Assembly: GCF_003382365.1 (NCBI RefSeq)
Contig: NZ_QTSU01000001.1
Span: 1,488,001 to 1,552,000 of the forward strand
Length of the DNA: 64,000 nt
Source of the DNA: Lysobacter silvisoli
GTDB taxonomy: Bacteria > Pseudomonadota > Gammaproteobacteria > Xanthomonadales > Xanthomonadaceae
Direction: 5' to 3'
In this document: positions 1-8,469 of the stretch, piece after piece
Layout: the number at the start of each line of letters is the position of its first letter
Position numbering within the stretch: the stretch's first letter is position 1
Made by a program: the position numbers and the translations under genes
Notes under the pieces: model-generated
Databases searched by the model: none
Told to the model about the DNA's origin: nothing
What the model saw: only the letters and a program-made list of their open reading frames with translations

Positions 1-957
1 CGAACGCCCGCCTTCGGCCAGCACGCTGGGTTCGCCGGCGACCACGGCGTCGAGCCAGTCGCCGTCCAGTTCGGCCGCGCGCAGCACCGCGCCGCCGCCG
101 TTGGAAATGCCCACGGCGATGACGCGGGTGTTGTCGAAGGTGAACGGCGCCGATCGCGGCAGCGCGCTGTCCAGCGCGTGCAACGCGTACTGCGCCGCCT
201 GCTTCACGTGGCGGCCCCAATCGGCCTCGGGGTTGTCGCCGGAATGGGCATGCTTGAAGGCGATGCCGGTGGCGGCGACCGGCGCGTCGGGCGGGAAGGC
301 CAAGCCGCTGTCGCGCGCGCCCACGCTGCCGTCGGCGCGCACGCCCTGGCCTGCGTCGAGGTCGAAGTAGTCGGTGCCCGCGCCCTTGTCGGTGTAGGCG
401 ATCGCGCAGCCCTTGGGCAGGCCCCAGGCGGCGGCGACGGAAATCGCGCCGTAGATGCCGCGCGAGCCCGACGAGGCGGTGACGACCACGCAGCGCTTGC
501 GCGTATCGAAACTGTCGGGCAGTTGCACCAGCACGCGATGCGGCTTGCTCGCGCCGGGCACCGTGGCCAATGCGCTGAATTCGCGGCCGGGCACGGCCGC
601 GGTGCTGCCGTACAAGTCGCCGTAGCCGCCGCCGGGCGCCAGATCGGCGATGCCGCGCCAATTGGCCCAGATCGCGCGGCGGCGCAGTTCGGCCACGGTC
701 GGCGCCTGCGCCTGGGAGAAGGCCGGCGGCGCCAGCGCGCGCAGGCCGGCCAGGCCCAGGCCGGCGGTGAGCAGATCGTCGTCGCCGCGGTGCTCGCTGA
801 CGCGCTCGGCGCTGAACATGGGCGCGGACTCCTTGGCGTTGCGCGCGCCGCCGCCGGCGCAGGCTGCCAGAACCAAAGGCAGGATCAGGGCGGCGCAGGC
901 CGCGATATGCGGCTGCAGCGCGCTCATGGTAGGCCGACTCGGGTTGGGCATGGTCAT
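1..957 (-). CDS. 3-hydroxybutyrate oligomer hydrolase family lipoprotein (partial, C-terminus outside window)
   Basis: The window edge removes the C-terminal part, leaving 319 codons of a family that usually runs near 700 residues. The family cleaves D-3-hydroxybutyrate oligomers, the products of PHB depolymerases, to monomers. Seen directly: a lipoprotein signal with lipobox LVLAAC and an AVGISNGGGA nucleophile motif (Ser codon at 103-105), as in the PHB-oligomer hydrolase family. In-frame ATGs lie at 957, 951 and 927; 927 gives the tightest lipoprotein signal (MSALQPHIAAC). The gene is divergent from the response regulator at 1050 and belongs with the symporter-kinase, TonB receptor and GntP permease nearby. 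The lipobox suggests a membrane-anchored enzyme on the periplasmic or outer face; which side cannot be read from the sequence. Confidence 0.8.
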   Translation of the reverse strand, partial: MTMPNPSRPTMSALQPHIAACAALILPLVLAACAGGGARNAKESAPMFSAERVSEHRGDDDLLTAGLGLAGLRALAPPAFSQAQAPTVAELRRRAIWANWRGIADLAPGGGYGDLYGSTAAVPGREFSALATVPGASKPHRVLVQLPDSFDTRKRCVVVTASSGSRGIYGAISVAAAWGLPKGCAIAYTDKGAGTDYFDLDAGQGVRADGSVGARDSGLAFPPDAPVAATGIAFKHAHSGDNPEADWGRHVKQAAQYALHALDSALPRSAPFTFDNTRVIAVGISNGGGAVLRAAELDGDWLDAVVAGEPSVLAEGGRS

Positions 958-992
958 GCCGCCAGCGTAGCAAGGCCGCCGCGCGCGCTCAT

Positions 993-1006
993 CGTACTTT
1001 CGTACA
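993..1006. promoter_or_regulatory. Candidate response-regulator binding palindrome (copy 1)
   Basis: The sequence CGTACTTTCGTACA lies between the divergent hydrolase and response-regulator genes, and its core GTAC-N4-GTAC is a dyad. Its reverse complement matches 11 of 14 bases of the site at 8409-8422 in the TonB receptor/permease promoter region. It lies 44 bp upstream of the regulator start and 36 bp upstream of the hydrolase start. That it is bound by the regulator encoded at 1050 is inference. Confidence 0.45.
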
Positions 1007-1049
1007 GGCCCCGGCGTGGCGCGGGCCGCGGTGCGCTAGGCTAGTCGCG

Positions 1050-1715
1050 ATGCCCAGCCTGCTGATCGCCGACGACCACCCGCTGTTCCGCGCCGCCTTG
1101 CGCCAGGCCGCGGCGGACGCCGTGGCCGACACCCAGGTGCGCGAGACCGACACCCTGGAGGGCGTGCTCGCGGCGCTGGACGCCGAACCCGGCATCGACC
1201 TGGTGCTGCTGGACCTGCACATGCCCGGCAACCACGGCCTGGCCGGGTTGGCCGCGGTCCGCGCCCAGCACCCCGGCGTGGCGGTGGTGGTGGTTTCGGC
1301 CAACGACGACCCGCGCGTGGTCCGCCGCGCCCTGGACCACGGCGCCGCCGGCTACCTGCCCAAGAGCGCCGGCCTGGACGAGCTGCGCGACGCGATCCGT
1401 GCGGTGCTGGCCTGCGAGCAATGGCTGCCGGCCTCGCTGCGCGGCGCGGTCGCGCGCACCGACAGCGCCAGCGGCGACGCCGACCTGGCCGCGCGCCTGG
1501 CCAGCCTGTCGCCGCAGCAGTTCCGGGTACTGGCCCTGGTCGCCGACGGTTTGCTCAACAAGCAGATCGCCGATCGTCTGGACGTGCAGGAACGCACGGT
1601 CAAGGCGCACCTGTCGGCGATCTTCGACCGCCTGGGCGTGCGCAACCGCACCCAGGCCGGCGTGGTGCTGCGCGAGCTGGAGCTCAGCGATCCGGCGCGG
1701 CAGATCGCGGATTGA
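1050..1715 (+). CDS. NarL/LuxR-family response regulator (CrbR-like)
   Basis: Two-component transcription regulator of 221 residues. The N-terminal receiver domain (about 1-120) has the acidic pair D8/D9, phospho-acceptor D55 in LLDLHMP and the conserved lysine K105 in YLPKSA. A LuxR-type helix-turn-helix follows at about 150-205 (LSPQQFRVLALVADG, NKQIADRL, TVKAHLSAIFDRLGV). The likely partner is the symporter-kinase at 2481-5840, separated by a small secreted protein and REP elements. CrbR/ErdR-type regulators paired with symporter-kinases control acetate and short-chain carboxylate use in other gammaproteobacteria. By position, the target here is probably the 3-hydroxybutyrate gene set. A LuxR-type regulator is certain; the CrbR relationship is inferred from the kinase architecture. 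Confidence 0.88.
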   Translation: MPSLLIADDHPLFRAALRQAAADAVADTQVRETDTLEGVLAALDAEPGIDLVLLDLHMPGNHGLAGLAAVRAQHPGVAVVVVSANDDPRVVRRALDHGAAGYLPKSAGLDELRDAIRAVLACEQWLPASLRGAVARTDSASGDADLAARLASLSPQQFRVLALVADGLLNKQIADRLDVQERTVKAHLSAIFDRLGVRNRTQAGVVLRELELSDPARQIAD

Positions 1716-1741
1716 GCCTGCGAGATCGCCTTGCCTTTGCC

Positions 1742-1844
1742 TTGGGGTAGGAGCGGCGTAAGCCGCGAACGGACGCTCAACCCGCCAACGATCCTTCGCC
1801 GCATTCGGATTCGCGAATCGCGGCTCACGCCGCTCCTACCCCAA
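1742..1844. repeat. REP pair (REPIN-like), GTAGGAGCGGC family
   Basis: Two REP palindromes face each other: GGGGTAGGAGCGGCGTAAGC at the left and its inverted partner ending CCGCTCCTACCCC at the right, about 100 bp in total. The same sequences recur at 1884-1986, 26817-26913, inside both composite repeats (51.4 and 58.6 kb) and at 58738-58770. This matches the GTAG-type REPs known from Stenotrophomonas and relatives, which are mobilised by RAYT transposases. No such transposase is in this window. Confidence 0.8.
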
Positions 1845-1883
1845 AGCGCAGGGTTCGTCCGCTCGGGCGGATGCGCGCTGCTC

Positions 1884-1986
1884 GAGGTAGGAGCGGCGCC
1901 AGCCGCGACCCGCAAATCCGCATAGCTGCGCCAGTCGCGTTGGCCTACGTGGTTCGCGGTCGCGGCTCGCGCCGCTCCTACCCCGA
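1884..1986. repeat. Second REP pair (REPIN-like)
   Basis: Inverted pair of the same family, beginning GAGGTAGGAGCGGCGCCAGC and ending CGCCGCTCCTACCCCGAG. It lies 39 bp after the first pair. The two pairs fill most of the 292-bp gap between the response regulator and the small secreted protein, and no other gene is seen in that gap. Confidence 0.78.
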
Positions 1987-2007
1987 GCGAGCCTGAGGCG
2001 TCGCCGG

Positions 2008-2304
2008 TCAGCTGGCGGTCAAGCGCAACTGCGCCGGTGCGCGGTACGCGCACTGCGCGCGCTTGGCTTCGGCCGTGCAGGCCTTGCGCTCGCGCGCCTG
2101 CAGGCTCAGGGGCTTGCTGGCCACGCAATCGGCGAAGCAGGCTTCGCGCTCGGCCTCGCAGGCCGCCGGCGATTCGCCGCTGGCCAGGCACAGGTTGTAC
2201 AGGCGCACGCAGATGCTCTGGCAGGAGGCCTGCGCAGGCAGCGCCGCGAACAGGCCGATACCCACGGCCAGGGCATACGACAACACCATCGACTGGGTCT
2301 TCAT
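2008..2304 (-). CDS. Small secreted cysteine-rich protein, function unknown
   Basis: 98 residues starting at the ATG at 2304, preceded by a good ribosome site (AAGGAGAA, 7 nt upstream). An earlier in-frame start adds only an Arg-rich extension without a ribosome site. The first 26 residues are a Sec signal peptide (hydrophobic core YALAVGIGLFAALPA, cleavage after AQA). The mature part has eight cysteines (residues 28, 32, 39, 49, 56, 60, 76, 85), which is consistent with four disulfides in the periplasm or outside. No known domain is recognised. It lies between the response regulator and the symporter-kinase on the kinase strand. Whether it belongs to the regulatory system is unknown. Confidence 0.72.
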   Translation of the reverse strand: MKTQSMVLSYALAVGIGLFAALPAQASCQSICVRLYNLCLASGESPAACEAEREACFADCVASKPLSLQARERKACTAEAKRAQCAYRAPAQLRLTAS

Positions 2305-2480
2305 CGTTCTTCTCCTTGAACGCATCGCTTTGAAGCGCAACCCCCTGCGCGGCGGACCTTACTCCAGTTCGTCCGGACCCGGCAAAACAGCGTGCGAATT
2401 TGCGAACGCGCGCAGAAAACCGCCGTATTCATCGTCGCGCCATGGCGCAGCGCATCATCGCGGCGCACGTTGCGGTTGCG

Positions 2481-5400
2481 CTAGCCCAGTTCGCGCTCGC
2501 GCGCGGCGAGCATGCGGTCCAGCACCGACTTCAGCGCCAGCGGCTTAAGCGGCTTGGTCAGCAGCGACAGGCCCGCCTCGTGCACCGCGCGGCGTACGTC
2601 TTCGCCGCCGTCGGCGCTGAGCACCAGCGTGGGCCGCGCGCCGAACTCCTCGCTCAACCGTTCGGCCAGGGCCACGCCGGTATCGCCGTGGTCGAGGTGG
2701 TAGTCGAACAACCACACCTCCGCCAGCGCGGCCTGCAGGGCAAGACGCGCACCTTCGCCATCGGCCGCGGTCGCCACCGTAAAGCCCCAGCGCTGCAGCA
2801 CCTCGGCCAGCGCCGCCAGCGCCTGCGGATCGTTATCGACGGCGAGCACACGCAGGCCGGCCCGGCCACCCGGCGCGCGCCCCGCCCCGCCCTGCCCGCC
2901 CCGCGCCGGCACGGCCGTCACGGTGACGGCGAAGGCGGTGCCGCGGCCGATATGACTGCGCAGCCGCAGCGGCGCCTGCAGCAGCTGGGCGATGCGGTCG
3001 GCGATCGACAAGCCCAGGCCCAGCCCCTGCCCCGGCGCATCCTCGCCACGGCGGAACTCCTCGAAGATCGCGCTCTGCTGCTCCGGCGCGATGCCGGGGC
3101 CGGTGTCGTGCACTTCGATGCGCAGGCGCTGACCGTCGCGGCGCACGCCCAGCAGCACGCTGCCGCTGGCCGCGTAGCGCACCGCATTGGCCAGGAAGTT
3201 CTGCAGCACCCGGCGCAGCAGCTGCGGATCGCTGCGGGTCCAGGCGCGGCTGGGCACGTAGCGGAAGCGCAGGCCGCGCGCGGCGGCGATGGCGCCGAAC
3301 TCCGAGGCCAGCGGTTCCAGCACCTCGGCCAGCGGAAACGCGCGCGGCTGCGGCACCAGGCCGCCGGCCTGCAGCCGCGACATGTCGAGCAGGCCGTTGA
3401 GCAGGTCGCCGGTGGAATCCAGCGCGCCACTGATCTGGGCCACGGTCTCGCGCTGGCGCGCGCCTTCGACCTGCTGCCCGAGCGCATCGGCGAACAGCTG
3501 CGCGGCGTGCAGCGGCTGCATCAGGTCGTGGCCGATCGCGGCCAGGAAGCGGCTCTTGGCCTCGTTGGCGCGCTCGGCTTCGCCCTTGGCGATCTCCAGG
3601 TCGGCGGTGCGCTCGATCACGCGCTGTTCCAGGGTTTCGTTGGCCTGGATCAGCCCGGCTTCGGCGCGACGGAACGCGGTCACGTCGGTGAAGGTGGCAA
3701 CGAAGCCGCCGCCGGGCATGGGGTTGCCGCGAATCTCGATGATGCTGCCGTCGCTCAGCACGCGTTCGGACAAATGCGGCGTGCCCGCACGCATGAACGC
3801 CAGACGCCGCTCCAGCGCGCGCTCCAGCTGCCCTTGCGGCGGCTGCCCCGGCAACGGCAGGCGTTGCAGCGCCCAGCGCGACAGCTCGGCGATGGGCCGG
3901 CCCACCTGCAGCAATTCGTGCGGGAAAGCGAACAGCTCGGCATAACGCCGGTTCCAGGCCACCAAACGCAGTTGCGCATCGACCACGCTGATGCCCTGGC
4001 TCATGTTCTGCAAGGCCGCTTCCAGCACGCGCTGGTTGAAGCGCAGGTCGGCCGAAGCCTCGCCGACGATGGCCGCCACCGTGTCCAGGTCGCGCCCGGC
4101 GTCGCGCCGCGCCGCGTCCAGCAGCACGCGCGCCGAGGCCGAACCCAGCACCGCGGCCAGTTCGCGCTCCACCCGCGCTTCGATCTGCGCGGCTACCGCC
4201 TCGCCGGTGGGCACGCCCTGCAGCAACTGCGTCACGCGCTCGCGCGGCAGGAAGCGCAGACCGGTGTCGCGCAGGGTCTGAACGTCCAGGCCGCGCTGCG
4301 CGCGCCGCGGCGCCTCGCGCCGCCAGACCGCACCGATCACCGTGGCCAGGGTGCCCACGAACAGGCTGGCGCCGACCGCGCGGCCCAGGCGGCTCCAACC
4401 CGTCAACCCGAACAGGCCTTCCGGCGACAGCCAGCGCCATCCGAACGGACCGGCCTGCAGCCATTCGGGCGAGGCGCCACGCGCCGACAACATCATCGGC
4501 AGCAACAACACCCAGGCCCAGGCGGCGAAGCCGGCCAGCACGCCGATCACCGCCGCGCGCGGCGGCGTCTGCGGCCGCCACACCGCGAACGCCAGCGCCG
4601 GCGCCAGCGTGGCCAGCGCCGAGAACGACACCGCGCCCACGTCGGCCAGCGCCTCGCTGCCGGCGATCAGGCGGCTGTAAGCCCAGGCCAGCAGCATGAT
4701 CACCACGATGCCGCTGCGGCGCAGCGCCAGCACGTGGCCGCGCAGGTCGCTGCCGTCGTTGCGCGACCACAGCCCGCGCAGCAGGCCCGGCGCGAACCAA
4801 TGGTTGCCGATCATCAGGCTCAGGGTGAGCGTGCTCACCACCACCATGCCGGTAGCCGCGCTGAGACCGCCCAGGAACGCGAACAGCGCCAGCCCTTCAT
4901 GACCCTGCGACAGCGGCAATGCCAGCACGTACAGGTCGGACGGCACGCCGCTGCCGCCGAGCAGGGCCTGACCGGCCTTGGCCAGCGGCAGCACCGGCAG
5001 CGCGATCAGCACCAGATACAGCGGGAACTGCCAGCGCGCGGTGCGCACGTCGCGCTCGTCGCGGCACTCGACCACGCCGACATGGAACTGGTGCGGCAGG
5101 ATGAACATGGCCAGAGCGCCCAGCAGCACCAGCGGCGCGAAGCCGCCGGCCGGATCGGCGGGCGGCGGCGCCGGCGGCGCAGCGCTGGGCGCGTCCAGGC
5201 CGAACCAGACGAACAGGCCCAGCGACAGCATCGCCGCCAGCTTGAACACCGACTCGAACGCCATCGCCAGCACCAGGCCGCGGTTGTGCTCGGCCGCGCT
5301 GGCGCGGCGGGTGCCGAACAGCATCGCGAACAGCGCCATCGCCAGGGCCACGTACAGCGCGCTGTCGCGCCAGGCCGGCGAGGCGGCGGCGTCGGGCGAG

Positions 5401-5840
5401 CGCGTGGTCAGCATGGCGAAGCTCATCGCCACCGCCTTGAGCTGCAGCGCGATGTAGGGAATCAGGCCCAACGCCGCCACCAGGGTGACGGTGGCCGCCA
5501 GCCACGCGTCCTTGCCCAGGCGCGTGGCGATCAGGTCGGCCAGCGAAGTGGCATTGGTTTCGCGCGCCAGCCGCACCAGCCGGACCATGAAGCCCACGGC
5601 CAGCGCGTACAGCAGGATCGAGCCCAGGAAGGTCGGCGGCAGCGGCCAGCCGTAGCGCGCGGCCTGGGTGACGGTGCCGTAGAAGGTCCAGGAGGTGCAG
5701 TGCACCGCCAGCGACAGCGAGTAGATGTGGCGCCAGTGCCGCGCCAGCACTGCCGGCCGGCGCTCGGCGTAGAGCGCGGTGCCGAACATCAGCGCCAGCC
5801 AGGCGACGCTGGCCAGGGCTACGGCGGTGAGGCTCAGCAT
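2481..5840 (-). CDS. Symporter-domain hybrid sensor histidine kinase (CrbS-like)
   Basis: 1119-residue membrane sensor kinase. Residues about 5-480 form a multi-pass sodium/solute-symporter (SLC5-like) domain. A linker and a PAS domain follow (about 600-720, with ALQNMSQGISVVD and WNRRYAELF). The HisKA domain has phospho-acceptor H771 in AAIGHDLMQPLHAAQ, and the ATPase has N box NFLANAVRY, G1 DTGPGIAP and G2 GQGLGLGLSIAD (about 880-945). The C-terminal receiver has D1046 (WLFDYHLD) and K1096 (LTKPL). The order symporter-PAS-kinase-receiver is that of CrbS/MxtR-type sensors, which respond to acetate or related carboxylates. The TonB receptor, hydrolase and GntP permease around it suggest 3-hydroxybutyrate or its metabolites as the signal (inference). 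Confidence 0.88.
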   Translation of the reverse strand: MLSLTAVALASVAWLALMFGTALYAERRPAVLARHWRHIYSLSLAVHCTSWTFYGTVTQAARYGWPLPPTFLGSILLYALAVGFMVRLVRLARETNATSLADLIATRLGKDAWLAATVTLVAALGLIPYIALQLKAVAMSFAMLTTRSPDAAASPAWRDSALYVALAMALFAMLFGTRRASAAEHNRGLVLAMAFESVFKLAAMLSLGLFVWFGLDAPSAAPPAPPPADPAGGFAPLVLLGALAMFILPHQFHVGVVECRDERDVRTARWQFPLYLVLIALPVLPLAKAGQALLGGSGVPSDLYVLALPLSQGHEGLALFAFLGGLSAATGMVVVSTLTLSLMIGNHWFAPGLLRGLWSRNDGSDLRGHVLALRRSGIVVIMLLAWAYSRLIAGSEALADVGAVSFSALATLAPALAFAVWRPQTPPRAAVIGVLAGFAAWAWVLLLPMMLSARGASPEWLQAGPFGWRWLSPEGLFGLTGWSRLGRAVGASLFVGTLATVIGAVWRREAPRRAQRGLDVQTLRDTGLRFLPRERVTQLLQGVPTGEAVAAQIEARVERELAAVLGSASARVLLDAARRDAGRDLDTVAAIVGEASADLRFNQRVLEAALQNMSQGISVVDAQLRLVAWNRRYAELFAFPHELLQVGRPIAELSRWALQRLPLPGQPPQGQLERALERRLAFMRAGTPHLSERVLSDGSIIEIRGNPMPGGGFVATFTDVTAFRRAEAGLIQANETLEQRVIERTADLEIAKGEAERANEAKSRFLAAIGHDLMQPLHAAQLFADALGQQVEGARQRETVAQISGALDSTGDLLNGLLDMSRLQAGGLVPQPRAFPLAEVLEPLASEFGAIAAARGLRFRYVPSRAWTRSDPQLLRRVLQNFLANAVRYAASGSVLLGVRRDGQRLRIEVHDTGPGIAPEQQSAIFEEFRRGEDAPGQGLGLGLSIADRIAQLLQAPLRLRSHIGRGTAFAVTVTAVPARGGQGGAGRAPGGRAGLRVLAVDNDPQALAALAEVLQRWGFTVATAADGEGARLALQAALAEVWLFDYHLDHGDTGVALAERLSEEFGARPTLVLSADGGEDVRRAVHEAGLSLLTKPLKPLALKSVLDRMLAARERELG

Positions 5841-5894
5841 GGGCGGTGCGGGTTGAGCATCGAGGGAGGATAGCTTGTGGGGTGGAAGAGCAAA

Positions 5895-6000
5895 TCCCCC
5901 CTACCCCCTTTTTCAAAGGGGGGAGAAGCGAGAGCGGGGGAACGCTTGCCCTCCCCATCGCCGAGATCCCCCCCTTTGAAAAAGGGGCCTAGGGGGGATC
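5895..6000. repeat. Dispersed CCCCCTTT/AAAGGGGG palindromes
   Basis: Two inverted hairpins (CCCCCTTTTTCAAAGGGGG at 5904-5922, and CCCCCCTTTGAAAAAGGGGCC near 5970-5988) fill the gap between the TonB receptor stop and the kinase start. The flank GGAAGAGCAAATCC at 5884 recurs exactly at 24961 beside another copy, so this is a dispersed family rather than a one-off terminator. A copy may still end receptor transcription. Confidence 0.6.
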
Positions 6001-6085
6001 TGCTTCTTTCTGCCCCCCAAAAAAAACGAGCCCCCGCCCTAACGAGCGAAGGCCCGCCGCAGCCCCTCAGCTGCGCTCCCCGTGC

Positions 6086-8302
6086 TTAGAAGTCGTACTT
6101 GACCGACAGCGTGTACTGGCGCGGCGCGCCGTAGAAACCGGTGAACACGCCCAGCGCCGAGTTCAGACTGTAGCCGGTGGTGCGGTATTCCTTGTCGGCC
6201 AGGTTGGTGCCCTGCAGCGACACCGTCCACGGGCCGCCGCTCTTCCAGGTCACGCCGGCGTTGATCAGGCCGTAGCCGTCCTGGGTGATCGGCACCGCGC
6301 CGGTGCGGATGATCTCGGTGGTGGCCACCACTTCGCTCTGGTAGCTGTAGCCCACGCGCGCGGCCAGGTTGCCGCCGCTGGCCAGGTCGGTGCGCCATTC
6401 CACGTTCAGCGCGCCCGAGAATTCCGGCGCGTTGGTGAACTCCTGCTCCTTGGCGATGTTGACGCCGGCGTACATGAACTCGTCGTACTTGGCGTCCAGC
6501 CAGGCCAGGTTGCCCGAGATCAGCCAGTTCGCGCTGGGCAGCCACTGATACTCGACCTCGAAGCCGTTCACCGTGCCCGAACCGGCATTGGTGAAGTCGC
6601 CGAAGAAGGCGTCGTTGGTACCGTCGCCGTTGCTGTCGTAGGCGGTGAACACCGACAGCTGGATGTCCTTGTACTTGTTGTGGAAGTAGGCCAGGTTCAG
6701 GAACAGGGTCTGGTCCAGGAAGGCCATCTTGCTGCCGATCTCGTAGCTGTCCACGACCTCGTCGTCGAACGGCTCGGCCGAGCGCGGCACCGCGGTGGCC
6801 TGGGCGCGGATGTTGTAGCCGCCGGACTTGAAGCCGCGCGTGGCCAGGCCGTACAGCAGGATGTCGGGCGTGATCTGGTAATCCAGCGAGACCTTGGGCG
6901 AGGTGTTCTGGAAGCTGATGCGCTTGTCGAAGTTGGCCGCGACCACGCCGTTGGGGGTGGTGAAGCTGCCGTCGCGGTAGCCGCGGTTGAGCACCTTGGC
7001 GCGCTTGTCCTCGTCGGTGTAGCGCGCGCCCACGTCCAGGGTCAGGCGCTCGGTCAGGTCGAAGGTCCAGTCGGCGTAGGCGGCGATGCTCTTGCTGTAG
7101 ACCGTGCCCTGGGTGTCGCCGAAGGACAGGTTGAAGAAGTTGTTCAGCACCTGGCCGCCGGCCTCGCCGTCGAAGGCATAGATGCCCATCACGCCGCGCG
7201 CGCGGCCGCCGCCGTCGTAGTTGGCCTGCAGCTCGTGGCTGACCTGCTGGTCGCTGTAGAACGCCTTCACGTCGGCGATCTTGTTCTGCAGGGTGTCGAA
7301 GTCGATGTTGGTCTCGGTGTCGGACTCGCGCTTGGCCAGCACATACTTGAACGCCCAGTTCTCGTTGGCGTTCCAGTTCACCGTCGCCGACGCGCCCTTG
7401 ATCGTGGTGTCGTTGACGTTGGGCATGCCGTTGCGCACGTCGTAACGGTCGTCCATCGGCAAGGTGCCGGGGGCGAAGCGGTTGGGCGCCAGCATCTTGG
7501 CGCCGCGCACGCCGGACTGGTCGTCCATCCAGTCGAAGGCGAACTGGATGTTGAGGTCGTCGCTGACGTAGGCGCCGAGCTGGCCGCGCAGGGCCAGGAT
7601 TTCCTTGTCGCTCACGTCCTGGCCGGTGACCACGTTCTTGCCGAAGCCGTCGCGGTTGAGGCTGGCCACGGCGATGCGGCCGCGCAGGCTGTCCTGGCCG
7701 CCGATCGGGCCGCCCACCGCGGCCTTCACGTCGAGCTGGTTGTAGTTGCCCACGGTGACCGAGGCGAAGCCGTCGAACGAGGTGGGCAGGCCGCGCGAGA
7801 TGTACTTGATCGCGCCGCCGATGGTGTTCTTGCCGTACAGCGTGCCTTGCGGGCCGCGCAGCACTTCGATGCGGTCCACGTCGAACACGTCCAGCAGCGC
7901 GCCCTGCGGGCGGGCGATGTAGACGTCGTCCATGTAGATGCCCACGCCCGGGTCCACGCCCCACAGCGGATCGGACTGGCCGACGCCGCGGATGTAGGCG
8001 GTGATGGTGCTGCTGGAGCCGCGGGCGGCATAGATGGTCAGGTTGGGCACCTGCGCATCCAGGTCGCTGAGGTCCTCCACGGCCAGGCGGTCCAGCGCCT
8101 CGGGGGTGAACGCGGTGACCGCCACCGGCACTTCCTGCAGGGTTTCCTCGCGCTTGCGCGCGGTGACCGTGACCGAGCCCAGGGTGGTGGCCTGCTCGCC
8201 CTCGGCCGGCGCGGCCTCCTGCGCCCAGGCGGCCGGCGCCAGCAGCGCGCAGGCGATGGCCAGACTGAGGCTGTGGCGGCTCATGGTGGTGCGTGCGATC
8301 AC
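6086..8302 (-). CDS. TonB-dependent outer-membrane receptor (carboxylate/oligomer uptake candidate)
   Basis: 738-residue outer-membrane receptor. The start is set at GTG 8302, which follows GGAGGAG by 7 nt; the next ATG (8284) has no ribosome site. A Sec signal (LAIACALLAPAAWAQ) is followed by the TonB-box-like stretch TTLGSVTVTARKREE. The plug domain has VPVAVTAF, YIRGVGQ, GVGIYMDDVYI and DRIEVLRGPQGTLYG, and the beta-barrel ends in YTLSVKYDF, with the terminal Phe needed for barrel assembly. The gene is divergent from the GntP permease and next to the symporter-kinase. The context suggests import of 3-hydroxybutyrate oligomers or a related acid rather than siderophores, but the substrate cannot be read from the sequence. 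Confidence 0.9.
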   Translation of the reverse strand: MIARTTMSRHSLSLAIACALLAPAAWAQEAAPAEGEQATTLGSVTVTARKREETLQEVPVAVTAFTPEALDRLAVEDLSDLDAQVPNLTIYAARGSSSTITAYIRGVGQSDPLWGVDPGVGIYMDDVYIARPQGALLDVFDVDRIEVLRGPQGTLYGKNTIGGAIKYISRGLPTSFDGFASVTVGNYNQLDVKAAVGGPIGGQDSLRGRIAVASLNRDGFGKNVVTGQDVSDKEILALRGQLGAYVSDDLNIQFAFDWMDDQSGVRGAKMLAPNRFAPGTLPMDDRYDVRNGMPNVNDTTIKGASATVNWNANENWAFKYVLAKRESDTETNIDFDTLQNKIADVKAFYSDQQVSHELQANYDGGGRARGVMGIYAFDGEAGGQVLNNFFNLSFGDTQGTVYSKSIAAYADWTFDLTERLTLDVGARYTDEDKRAKVLNRGYRDGSFTTPNGVVAANFDKRISFQNTSPKVSLDYQITPDILLYGLATRGFKSGGYNIRAQATAVPRSAEPFDDEVVDSYEIGSKMAFLDQTLFLNLAYFHNKYKDIQLSVFTAYDSNGDGTNDAFFGDFTNAGSGTVNGFEVEYQWLPSANWLISGNLAWLDAKYDEFMYAGVNIAKEQEFTNAPEFSGALNVEWRTDLASGGNLAARVGYSYQSEVVATTEIIRTGAVPITQDGYGLINAGVTWKSGGPWTVSLQGTNLADKEYRTTGYSLNSALGVFTGFYGAPRQYTLSVKYDF

Positions 8303-8408
8303 GGTGTTCTCCTCCCCAAGGTGACGCCGGCGGCGCGAACGCAAGCGCGGCGGACGGGCGGTCCCGTCATGGCGCACAGACTAGGAGGCGGCCGCGCGGG
8401 CGGGCAGC

Positions 8409-8422
8409 TGTACCTTCGGACA
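8409..8422. promoter_or_regulatory. Candidate response-regulator binding palindrome (copy 2)
   Basis: The sequence TGTACCTTCGGACA lies in the 297-bp divergent region between the TonB receptor and the GntP permease. Its dyad form, TGTNC-N4-GNACA, matches 11 of 14 bases of the reverse complement of the site at 993-1006. Presence in both divergent promoter regions of the locus suggests a common operator. No clear -35/-10 pair could be assigned around it. Confidence 0.45.
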
Positions 8423-8469
8423 ATGCCCGCCGGCCGCCGGGACGCGGACACTGCGCGCTGCTTGATTCG

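Noticed and set aside
178-1044. A 288-codon plus-strand open frame at the left end
   Set aside because: It lies opposite the 3HB oligomer hydrolase gene, which has a lipoprotein signal and catalytic motif; the plus-strand translation is low complexity.
2400-5873. A 1157-codon open frame on the plus strand opposite the kinase gene
   Set aside because: It is a shadow of high GC: Arg/Gln/Gly/His-rich, low complexity and without domains, while the opposite strand has an intact symporter-kinase with all motifs.
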